41,420 nt of DNA from an uncultured Pelagibacteraceae bacterium. GTDB lineage: Bacteria; Pseudomonadota; Alphaproteobacteria; Pelagibacterales; Pelagibacteraceae. The notes beneath the pieces are model-generated. The model searched no databases and was not told where the DNA came from. It saw only the letters and a list, made by a program, of their open reading frames with translations. Below are positions 32,474 to 39,370 of this stretch, one piece after another (the stretch's first letter is position 1; each line of letters begins with the position of its first letter). The translations under genes and the position numbers were made by a program. The stretch is taken from the NCBI GenBank assembly GCA_902570055.1, contig CACFWQ010000004.1, positions 1 to 41,420 on the forward strand, given 5' to 3'.

Positions 32474-33676
32474 TTATTCAAAATCATATGCGACCAAACC
32501 ATCCAGTGGTTTTGGATCAAACCAAGTTGATTTAGGTGGCATAGTTAGTCTTTTATCGGCAAAATTTATAATATTTTCCATTTGAGTAGCAAATAATGTA
32601 AAACCTACTTTTGCTTCTCCTGAATCCACTTTTTTTTCAATACCTTCTAAGCCATGAAAACCTGCTATAAAATCAATTCTATTATCGTATCTAGGGTCGC
32701 CAATTCCCAAAAAAGGCTCGAGCAAATAGTAGTGCAACAAATTTATATCTAAATTAATAATATGAAATAAATTTTGATGGGGTTTTTCTTTGAGTTCCAA
32801 AGAATACCATTGTTTTTCTAAATACATTCCAAATATTTGAGATCTTTTTGGCCTGAATGAATAATTTTGTTTTTCCACTTTAAATTTTTTTTTAATTTCT
32901 TTAATAAAATTTTTAGATGAATAACCATATAAATCTTTTATAAGTCTATTATAATCAAGTATTCTTGCTTGACTTGTAGGAAAAATTGCTATCATAAAAA
33001 AATTGTATGCTTCATCCCCAGTATGGTTTAGATTCTGATGCTGCTTAAATTTTGAGAGTTTTAATAATGCATCCATTCTGTGATGACCATCGGCAATATA
33101 AATTCTATTTATGGAATTAAATAAGTCACAAATTTTTTCAACTTTATTTTTTTCATTAATCACCCACATCTCGTGCTTACATCTATCCATAGCTTCGAAA
33201 GAATATACTGGAGAATTAAGTAACTCTTTTTCTACTAAATCATTAAGTATTTTGTTATCAGGATAAACAGCGTATATAGGGCCTATTTGCGCATTTAAAT
33301 TGTCCATTTGTTTCATTCTTCTTTGAGATCTTTCAAAAAAAATCTCCTCATGACCACGTATATGTAGGTTGTCATATGCCGATAATTTTGCTGTTCCAAC
33401 TATTCCAACTTGTTTGAAATTTTCTTTGGAAATTCTATAAAAATAAAAAGATAAGTTTTTGTCTTTTGTTATTATTGATTTTTCTTTCATTAATTCAAAT
33501 TTTTCTTTAGATTTTTCTTTATTTTCTGCATTAAAAACACCTAGATAACTCCAAGGATTTTTTTTTAGGTGGTTTATTTGCATATCTTTTGACAAATGAT
33601 CTGTGCTAGCGACAGGAACTGTAGAAGCATTTTCTTTAGTAGGTCTTATAGCTTTAAATGGATTTATAAAATACAT
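32474..33676 (-). CDS. DUF1015 family protein
   Basis: A 400-residue protein of the DUF1015 family, recognised by the INPFKAIRP start, a long alpha/beta body, IRGHEEIF near 107-114 and the conserved YIADGHHRMDALL near 194-206. DUF1015 is frequently seen next to serA/serC in bacteria, and that arrangement is repeated here. The molecular role is not established; a link to serine synthesis is suggested by neighbours only. No membrane helix or signal peptide. Confidence 0.82.
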   Translation of the reverse strand: MYFINPFKAIRPTKENASTVPVASTDHLSKDMQINHLKKNPWSYLGVFNAENKEKSKEKFELMKEKSIITKDKNLSFYFYRISKENFKQVGIVGTAKLSAYDNLHIRGHEEIFFERSQRRMKQMDNLNAQIGPIYAVYPDNKILNDLVEKELLNSPVYSFEAMDRCKHEMWVINEKNKVEKICDLFNSINRIYIADGHHRMDALLKLSKFKQHQNLNHTGDEAYNFFMIAIFPTSQARILDYNRLIKDLYGYSSKNFIKEIKKKFKVEKQNYSFRPKRSQIFGMYLEKQWYSLELKEKPHQNLFHIINLDINLLHYYLLEPFLGIGDPRYDNRIDFIAGFHGLEGIEKKVDSGEAKVGFTLFATQMENIINFADKRLTMPPKSTWFDPKPLDGLVAYDFE

Positions 33677-33716
33677 GATGGCTACTCATTAATCTTACTA
33701 ATAAGATCTATCTCCT

Positions 33717-35078
33717 CTAAGCAATTTTAGGTAGTTTTTCTAAAGCTTTGTTAACCTCTGCCTCGTTATATTTGTCATCTGAAAGCTTATTGTTAAAATA
33801 ATCTCCATAAGCTTGCATGTCAAAATGACCGTGACCACATAAATTAAAAAGAATTGTTTTCTTTTCACCATTTTTTTTACATTCAAGAGCAGCATCTATT
33901 GCTCCCTTAACTGCATGTGTTGCTTCTGGCGCTGGAACAATACCTTCTGCATTTGCAAACTGTACACCTGCATCGAAGCATTCTTTTTGGCCATAAGCTT
34001 TAGCTTCAATAGCTCCTATATCAGTTAAGTGGCTTACCAACGGGGCCATTCCATGATATCTCAAACCTCCAGAATGAGTTGAGGGTGGCATAAACGAAGA
34101 TCCCAAAGTATGCATTTTAACTAATGGCGTACGATTTCCTGTATCCCCAAAATCATAAGTAAATTTTCCTTTTGTTAGTGAAGGACAAGATTTTGGTTCA
34201 CATGCAATTACTTTTATATCTTTTTTTTCTCTAAATTTTTTTCCAAGAAAAGGAAAAGCTAGTCCAGCAAAATTGCTTCCCCCTCCCGTACAACCAACTA
34301 GTATATCTGGATAATCGTTTGCTATCTCCATTTGTAATATTGCTTCATTCCCAACAATGGTTTGGTGCATTAAAACATGATTTAAAACACTACCTAAAGA
34401 ATATTTTGTGGTATCGCTTTGAGCAGCCATTTCAACAGCCTCTGATATTGCTATACCAAGACTACCTGTGCTGTTTGGATCTTTTTCTAAAATTGCATTT
34501 CCAGTTGGGGTTTCCTTGGAAGGACTTGCTACACATCTTGCACCAAATGTTTCCATTAACATTTTTCTATATGGCTTTTGTTCAAAACTTACTTTCACCA
34601 TATAAACATCTAGTTCAATTTTAAAAATTGAACATGCAAAAGCTAGAGAGCTTCCCCATTGTCCCGCTCCTGTTTCAGTTGTAATTTTTTTAGTTCCTTC
34701 TTCTTTATTATAAAATGCTTGGGCCACTGCTGTATTTGGTTTATGACTTCCTGTGGGGCTTACACCTTCATATTTGTAATAAATTTTTGCCGTTGTATCC
34801 AAAATTTTTTCCAATTTTTTTGCTCTAAATAATGGTGATGGTCTCCACTGTTTATAAATTTCTCTAACTGGCTCGGGTATTGCAATTTCTCTTTCTTGAG
34901 ATACTTCTTGTCCAATGAGTGCCATTGGAAATAATGGCGCCAAATCATCAGGTCCAACGGGCTTGAGTGTTCCTGGATGAAGTACTGGAGACAAGGGTTT
35001 TGGTAAATCTGCTGAAATATTATACCAATTTTTTGGTAATTTGCTTTCTTCCAATAAATATTTAATTCTATCGCTCAT
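33717..35078 (-). CDS. Tryptophan synthase beta-like protein, TrpB2 type
   Basis: A 453-residue fold-type II PLP enzyme. Its length, the N-terminal ALIGQEVSQEREI and the STHSGGLRYHG segment identify the TrpB2 branch rather than the 400-residue TrpB1. The PLP lysine is K113 in TGSHKPNTA, and the phosphate cup is CTGGGSNFAG. TrpB2 makes tryptophan from indole without a TrpA partner, and archaeal TrpB2 can prefer O-phosphoserine to serine. No trpA gene lies beside it; instead DUF1015, serC and serA follow on the same strand. That neighbourhood suits phosphoserine use or indole salvage. Confidence 0.9.
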   Translation of the reverse strand: MSDRIKYLLEESKLPKNWYNISADLPKPLSPVLHPGTLKPVGPDDLAPLFPMALIGQEVSQEREIAIPEPVREIYKQWRPSPLFRAKKLEKILDTTAKIYYKYEGVSPTGSHKPNTAVAQAFYNKEEGTKKITTETGAGQWGSSLAFACSIFKIELDVYMVKVSFEQKPYRKMLMETFGARCVASPSKETPTGNAILEKDPNSTGSLGIAISEAVEMAAQSDTTKYSLGSVLNHVLMHQTIVGNEAILQMEIANDYPDILVGCTGGGSNFAGLAFPFLGKKFREKKDIKVIACEPKSCPSLTKGKFTYDFGDTGNRTPLVKMHTLGSSFMPPSTHSGGLRYHGMAPLVSHLTDIGAIEAKAYGQKECFDAGVQFANAEGIVPAPEATHAVKGAIDAALECKKNGEKKTILFNLCGHGHFDMQAYGDYFNNKLSDDKYNEAEVNKALEKLPKIA

Positions 35079-35140
35079 TTAATAATTGTTACTTTGAACA
35101 TATTGATCAAAAAAATCAAGCAAAGTTAATGATATATTTT

Positions 35141-35785
35141 TTATAACTTTATAAAACTATTCTTTATAGCTTTTTTCCATTTTTCTAAGTCTTTTCCTTT
35201 AAAAATTAAATCTGTTTTAATTTCTGAAAGTACCCAGCCTTCTCTTTCCATTTCTCCCTCAAGTTGTCCTGGTCCCCAAGAAGAAATACCAACTATTACC
35301 AAATTATTTTTTGGACCTTTGTTTTCTGCAATTTTAAACAAAGTTTTTAGATCTGTGCTTACAGATATCTTGTTAAATTTTATTGTGGATTCGCTTTCAT
35401 ATTCGTTGGAATGTAATATGAAAATTCTATTTCTGTCCACTGGTCCTCCCCAATAAATAGGAATTTTTTTACTCTTAATATTTTTTTTATCGCTATATAA
35501 ATTTTCTGAAGGATTAATTAAATCTTTTAAAGCAACTAAGCCTATTGTTTTGTTAATGACCAAACCCCACGCACCATTTTCATCGTTTTCAAGGATGGTT
35601 ATAACTGTTTTTTTAAATTTTGGATCCCTCATTTGATTTGTAGCAACCAAAAAATTATCTTTAACACTTTCGTAAAACTTTCCTTTTAAATAATTTACAG
35701 AATGATCAGTCGCTTGAAGAGAGCTGCTTAAATTAATTAATAAGAATAAAAAGATATATTTAAATATTTTTTTCGGGGGAAGCAT
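35141..35785 (-). CDS. YqgE/AlgH family protein with apparent signal peptide
   Basis: A 214-residue protein. After residue 35 it matches the YqgE/AlgH (DUF179) family: DNFLVATNQMRDPKFKKTVI, the WGLVINKTIG core, IYWGGPVDRNRIFILHS and SSWGPGQLEGEMEREGWVL near the end. Unusually it begins with KKIFKYIFLFLLINLSSSLQA, a charged-hydrophobic-polar run that looks like an export signal, making it longer than the 185-190 residues usual for this otherwise cytoplasmic family. The ATG at 35785 is the only plausible start because an in-frame stop lies a few codons upstream. Function of the family is unresolved. Confidence 0.88.
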   Translation of the reverse strand: MLPPKKIFKYIFLFLLINLSSSLQATDHSVNYLKGKFYESVKDNFLVATNQMRDPKFKKTVITILENDENGAWGLVINKTIGLVALKDLINPSENLYSDKKNIKSKKIPIYWGGPVDRNRIFILHSNEYESESTIKFNKISVSTDLKTLFKIAENKGPKNNLVIVGISSWGPGQLEGEMEREGWVLSEIKTDLIFKGKDLEKWKKAIKNSFIKL

Positions 35786-36046
35786 CCTTTGTGGATAGCC
35801 CTAAAAAACCGGGAGCTAAAGATGGCTAGATAGGACTATCTAAAGATAATATTATCAAATCCCCTAAGAATTGCATTAACGATTTTTTTTATTTTCAATA
35901 AATTTTTAAGCAAAATTGCCACGGTTGATTTTTTACAATTTTAAAAATCTAGCAAATATGCAAAATGTCCATATTGGGTTTTTTATAATTTTAAATTTTA
36001 CAAATAAAAAGTGAGCAATCTAAAAAAAAATGATTATATATAATTT
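35786..36046. promoter_or_regulatory. Divergent yqgE/glutaredoxin intergenic region with structured leader and direct repeats
   Basis: Adjoining yqgE, 35790-35845 is G/C-richer and can fold: TAGCC/GGCTA around 35794-35827 and the inverted repeat AGATAG/CTATCT at about 35828-35841. Towards the glutaredoxin gene, two similar units start at GCAAAAT at 35910 and 35960, exactly 50 bases apart, each with CCA, a T6 run and ACAAT or ATAAT. TATAAT at 35984-35989 is a plausible -10 for the glutaredoxin gene. Confidence 0.4.
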
Positions 36047-36301
36047 ATGAAAAACGTTACTGTTTATATGGGTCCAATGTGTGCATTTTGTGATGCTGCT
36101 AAAAGGTTATTAAACAGAAACAATATTCCATTTAAGGAAATTAATATTGCCATAGAAGATGGTAAAAAAGATGAAATGTTGAAAAAATCAAATGGAAGAA
36201 AAACAATTCCTCAAATATTTTTTAATGAATATCATGTTGGTGGTTACCAAGAATTAAGAGCCTTAGAAAAAAAAGGTGAGCTTTTAAATTTATTAAATTA
36301 A
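36047..36301 (+). CDS. grxC: Glutaredoxin (GrxC-like)
   Basis: An 84-residue class I glutaredoxin. The active site is C12-A-F-C15 rather than the commoner CPYC, the cis-proline lies in TIPQIF and the glutathione-binding GGYQEL follows near 65-70. It reduces protein and ribonucleotide reductase disulfides with glutathione. It is transcribed alone, divergent from yqgE, and convergent with msrB. The dithiol motif is kept, so dithiol chemistry remains possible. Confidence 0.92.
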   Translation: MKNVTVYMGPMCAFCDAAKRLLNRNNIPFKEINIAIEDGKKDEMLKKSNGRKTIPQIFFNEYHVGGYQELRALEKKGELLNLLN

Positions 36302-36328
36302 TATTTAATATATGTATAGAATTTTTTT

Positions 36329-36700
36329 TTAATTTTTTTCCTTAAAAACTAAGCAAATTCCATTATTGCAATATCTTTTACCAGTAGGTTTTGGCCCATC
36401 ATCAAAAATGTGTCCATGGTGACCACCACAATTTTTACAATGATATTCTGTTCTTGCGTAACCAATATTAAAATCTGTTTTTGTTTCGAAGACATCTGGA
36501 AGAGATTCGTAGAAAGAGGGCCAGCCAGACCCGCTTTCATATTTTGTATTAGATTCAAAAAGCTTTGCATCGCAATTAACACAGTGATAACTGCCTTCTC
36601 TCTTTTCATTATTTAGTTCACTTGATCCTGGTGCCTCAGTTCCTTCTTCAAACAAGATTAATTTTTGTTTAGATGTAAGATTTGAATTTTTTTCTTTCAT
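36329..36700 (-). CDS. msrB: Peptide methionine (R)-S-oxide reductase
   Basis: A 123-residue MsrB. The zinc pairs are C40/C43 (HCVNC) and C88/C91 (CKNC), GSGWPSF lies near 57-63, GGHHGHIFDDGP near 92-103, and the catalytic cysteine is C111 in KRYCNNG. An extra cysteine C116 stands where most family members have serine or alanine in the last strand. There is no signal peptide, so it repairs cytoplasmic methionine-R-sulfoxide. It ends the strand run after the DMT transporter with a seven-base gap. Confidence 0.94.
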   Translation of the reverse strand: MKEKNSNLTSKQKLILFEEGTEAPGSSELNNEKREGSYHCVNCDAKLFESNTKYESGSGWPSFYESLPDVFETKTDFNIGYARTEYHCKNCGGHHGHIFDDGPKPTGKRYCNNGICLVFKEKN

Positions 36701-36707
36701 ATTTGAC

Positions 36708-37607
36708 CTATTTTTTTAAAGATTTTTTATTTGATAAGATTATGCCAGTAATAATAAATGCTGCTCCTAAAAAATGATAAAACATAAATTTTTCATCAAA
36801 AATAATCATTGCCATTATTGCTCCAAATATTGGCATTAAATGTAAAAATGCTCCCGCTCTATTTGCACCAATCATTGCAATACCTTTTATCCAAAAAAAG
36901 AAAGAGGCTAAACCTGGAAAAAGAACTACATAAGTTAAAGTCAGAAAGAATGGTTTTTCTAACTTAATTAAATATCCAAGATTCATTTCTATAAAATAAA
37001 TAGGAAATAAAAATATAAGGCCAGTAATTATTACAACTTCAAGAAGGGTAATTTGAGATATTTCGTATGTTTTTTTTTTCAATAATGCTGAATATATTGC
37101 CCAAGAAAACATTGCAATTACCATCGTTAAATCACCTTTATTAAAATTTAGATTTTTTATTATTTCAATATCAGCTTTTGTAATTATAAAAATAACACCA
37201 GTCAAAGAAAGTAGAACTCCTATTATTTGAAAAATATTTGTTTTTTCAATATTTAAAATTGAAGAGATAAAAATTATCCATACAGGAATTGTTGATATCA
37301 TTAAAACTCCATTTATTACCTGTGTGTAATATAAAGAATAATAAACAATCGAATTAAATATTGTAATGCTCGTAATTCCCAAAACTACAAAAAAACCAAT
37401 ATTTTTAAAAATATAATCTTTTTTTTTAACTAGTTCTTTGATTGTAAATGGCAGTAAAATCAGTCCTGCAAAAAACCATCTATAAAAGTTTAAAGAAAAA
37501 GGTGGAATATCATATGTACTTGCTGCTTTTCCAACGATAAAATTTCCAGACCAAAAAAGTGTTGTTAAAAGTAATAATAGATATGCTAAATTATTTTTGT
37601 TTGTCAC
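36708..37607 (-). CDS. DMT-superfamily (EamA) permease
   Basis: A 299-residue permease with about ten hydrophobic segments. LLTTLFWSGNFIVGKAAS in helix 1 and the GANRAGAFLHLMPIFGAIMAMIIFDE run near the end are typical of the EamA family. It follows the DadA-like gene by four bases and precedes msrB by seven. Amino acid or amine export in step with the oxidoreductase is possible, but nothing in the sequence defines the cargo. Confidence 0.92.
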   Translation of the reverse strand: MTNKNNLAYLLLLLTTLFWSGNFIVGKAASTYDIPPFSLNFYRWFFAGLILLPFTIKELVKKKDYIFKNIGFFVVLGITSITIFNSIVYYSLYYTQVINGVLMISTIPVWIIFISSILNIEKTNIFQIIGVLLSLTGVIFIITKADIEIIKNLNFNKGDLTMVIAMFSWAIYSALLKKKTYEISQITLLEVVIITGLIFLFPIYFIEMNLGYLIKLEKPFFLTLTYVVLFPGLASFFFWIKGIAMIGANRAGAFLHLMPIFGAIMAMIIFDEKFMFYHFLGAAFIITGIILSNKKSLKK

Positions 37608-37611
37608 TGGT

Positions 37612-38853
37612 CTATGAAAATCGTTTGGGGTTGTATGGTTCTAAATCAAGATTTGTATTTTCGTCTGAAATCATTTTAGAAATAATTTTTCCTGAAATAG
37701 CAGCTAATGTCCATCCCAAATGATTATGTCCAAATGAATAAAAAACGTTTTTATAATTTATTGATGGTCCTATCACCGGCAAAAAATCAGGCAATGTTGG
37801 TCTAAAACCTAACCATTCATCTTGATGTTCTGGTAAACCATTTAACATGTAATTTGCCCCATTGACTAAATTTTTTATTCTTGATTTTGAAATAGGATTA
37901 TTTAATCCACCAAATTCAACTGTGCCAACAACTCTTAAACCTTGTTCCATTGGCGTCATACCAAATCCACGATTCAAGAAAACAACTGGTCGTGATATTA
38001 AATGATCGCAACCTTTAAAATGAACATGATACCCTCTTTCTGTATCTAAAGGTATTTTCTCATTTAATTTATCTGTAAGTTGTTTTGAAAAAGCTCCACA
38101 GGCAATTATGATTTTCTCAAAAATAAATCTTTGTGAGTCTGATATTAAAACTGGATTTTCATTGTCAAAATTAATATCTCTAATATTTAGTTTCAAAAGT
38201 TTTCCACCTTTTTCTATAAAATGATCTAGTAGTTTTAAAAGTATCTTTTTTGGATTTCTAGTATGTCTTGCATTAGAATAATAAACTCCTCCATGATAAA
38301 AAGGTTTAATGTTAGGCTCAAGATCATGAATTTCTTCTGGAGTTAAGACTTTTTGTTTAACACCAAGCTCTTTCCTAATATTTATTTCAATTTCTCTACT
38401 AGATAAATTCTGCTTGTTCCAAACATACATAATGCCTTTTTTGTCAACCAAACCGCTAATATCTACTTCCTCGAACAATTCATCATATGCTGGAATAGCT
38501 ATGTCTAATATTTGATGCATATATTTAGCTGTATGCATCATTTTTTTTTTTGAACAATTAATAATAAATTTTAAAAACCAAGGAATCATTTTTGGAACAT
38601 AATTCCATTTTAATGCAAGTGGACCTGTAGATCTTAATAGCATTGCAGGAACATCTGTTAAAATATCTGGTCTGTTTAAAGATAAAGATGCGTAAGGTGA
38701 AAAATGTCCTGCATTTCCATAAGAGGCTGAAATTCTAGCTGGATCATCCTTGTCAAAAATAGTTACTTGATGACCTTTCTTCTGTAAAAATAATGCATTG
38801 CAAACACCTTGGATGCCAGCGCCTACAATACCAATTTTAAATTTTTTTTTCAT
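37612..38853 (-). CDS. FAD-dependent D-amino acid dehydrogenase-like oxidoreductase
   Basis: A 413-residue DAO/DadA-family flavoprotein. The FAD motif GAGIQG is at 11-16 with the ribose-binding acid D34 in TIFDKD, YGNAGHFSPY at about 45-54 is diagnostic of DadA-like enzymes, and the C-terminal GFRPTLPDFLPVIGPS and GHNHLGWTLAA stretches match the family. It oxidatively deaminates D-amino acids or related substrates such as hydroxyproline epimers. The first gene of a DMT/msrB run; a palindrome lies about 60-77 bases upstream. Confidence 0.88.
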   Translation of the reverse strand: MKKKFKIGIVGAGIQGVCNALFLQKKGHQVTIFDKDDPARISASYGNAGHFSPYASLSLNRPDILTDVPAMLLRSTGPLALKWNYVPKMIPWFLKFIINCSKKKMMHTAKYMHQILDIAIPAYDELFEEVDISGLVDKKGIMYVWNKQNLSSREIEINIRKELGVKQKVLTPEEIHDLEPNIKPFYHGGVYYSNARHTRNPKKILLKLLDHFIEKGGKLLKLNIRDINFDNENPVLISDSQRFIFEKIIIACGAFSKQLTDKLNEKIPLDTERGYHVHFKGCDHLISRPVVFLNRGFGMTPMEQGLRVVGTVEFGGLNNPISKSRIKNLVNGANYMLNGLPEHQDEWLGFRPTLPDFLPVIGPSINYKNVFYSFGHNHLGWTLAAISGKIISKMISDENTNLDLEPYNPKRFS

Positions 38854-38913
38854 TTATAATTTATTAATAGTTAATCCATCTAAGAGAATGTTTCCATCAG
38901 CAAGATTAGCACG

Positions 38914-38930
38914 TACAATTAATAATTGTA
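38914..38930. promoter_or_regulatory. Palindrome upstream of the DadA-like gene
   Basis: TACAATT-AAT-AATTGTA is a 7-base inverted repeat with a three-base centre, about 60 bases upstream of the start at 38853. A regulator site is possible. The surrounding DNA is also very A/T-rich, so chance cannot be excluded. Confidence 0.25.
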
Positions 38931-38955
38931 TTAAATTATATTTTTTAGGTTTTTT

Positions 38956-39270
38956 TTATCTAAGAATGCTAAAGGGATCTCTAAAGCAATCAATTTCATC
39001 TAATGTGGTGAAAAATATTTTGTTTAAATTTGAAGAATGTATTGTTTGACATTCTCTAAGATTTTCGCTTTCTGAAAAAAATGTATTTGCAATTGTTTCA
39101 GGCGACTCTCCAGTAACTTTTTTAAAACCATATGACGCTGCTATTGAATTACCTGCGCTTGCAACTTTTCCTGTTTTCGCCATTGTATAGCTTGGACCTA
39201 AAACGGAGCTATACTCTGCGCATCCATTCAAAATAGATAAAACAAATATTAAAAAAATAATCTTTTTCAT
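38956..39270 (-). CDS. Small predicted lipoprotein of unknown function
   Basis: A 104-residue protein with a lipoprotein signal: MKKIIFLIFVLSILNGC, with lipobox cysteine C17. The mature part includes GPSYTMAKTGKVASAGNSIA and a SYGFKKVTGESPETIAN segment, then a cysteine-containing tail (CQTIHSS, DCFRD). I do not recognise a characterised family. It would be anchored to the outer or inner membrane facing the periplasm. It is a single gene between the CHASE2 phosphatase and the DadA-like gene. Confidence 0.72.
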   Translation of the reverse strand: MKKIIFLIFVLSILNGCAEYSSVLGPSYTMAKTGKVASAGNSIAASYGFKKVTGESPETIANTFFSESENLRECQTIHSSNLNKIFFTTLDEIDCFRDPFSILR

Positions 39271-39370
39271 CTCTCCCTAAAACGAAATTTAGATCATTAT
39301 ATTAAAAAAAAAAAATAAAAAAAACTTCCTTATCACCATATTGGGTTTTTTTTATAAATTATATGGTTTA

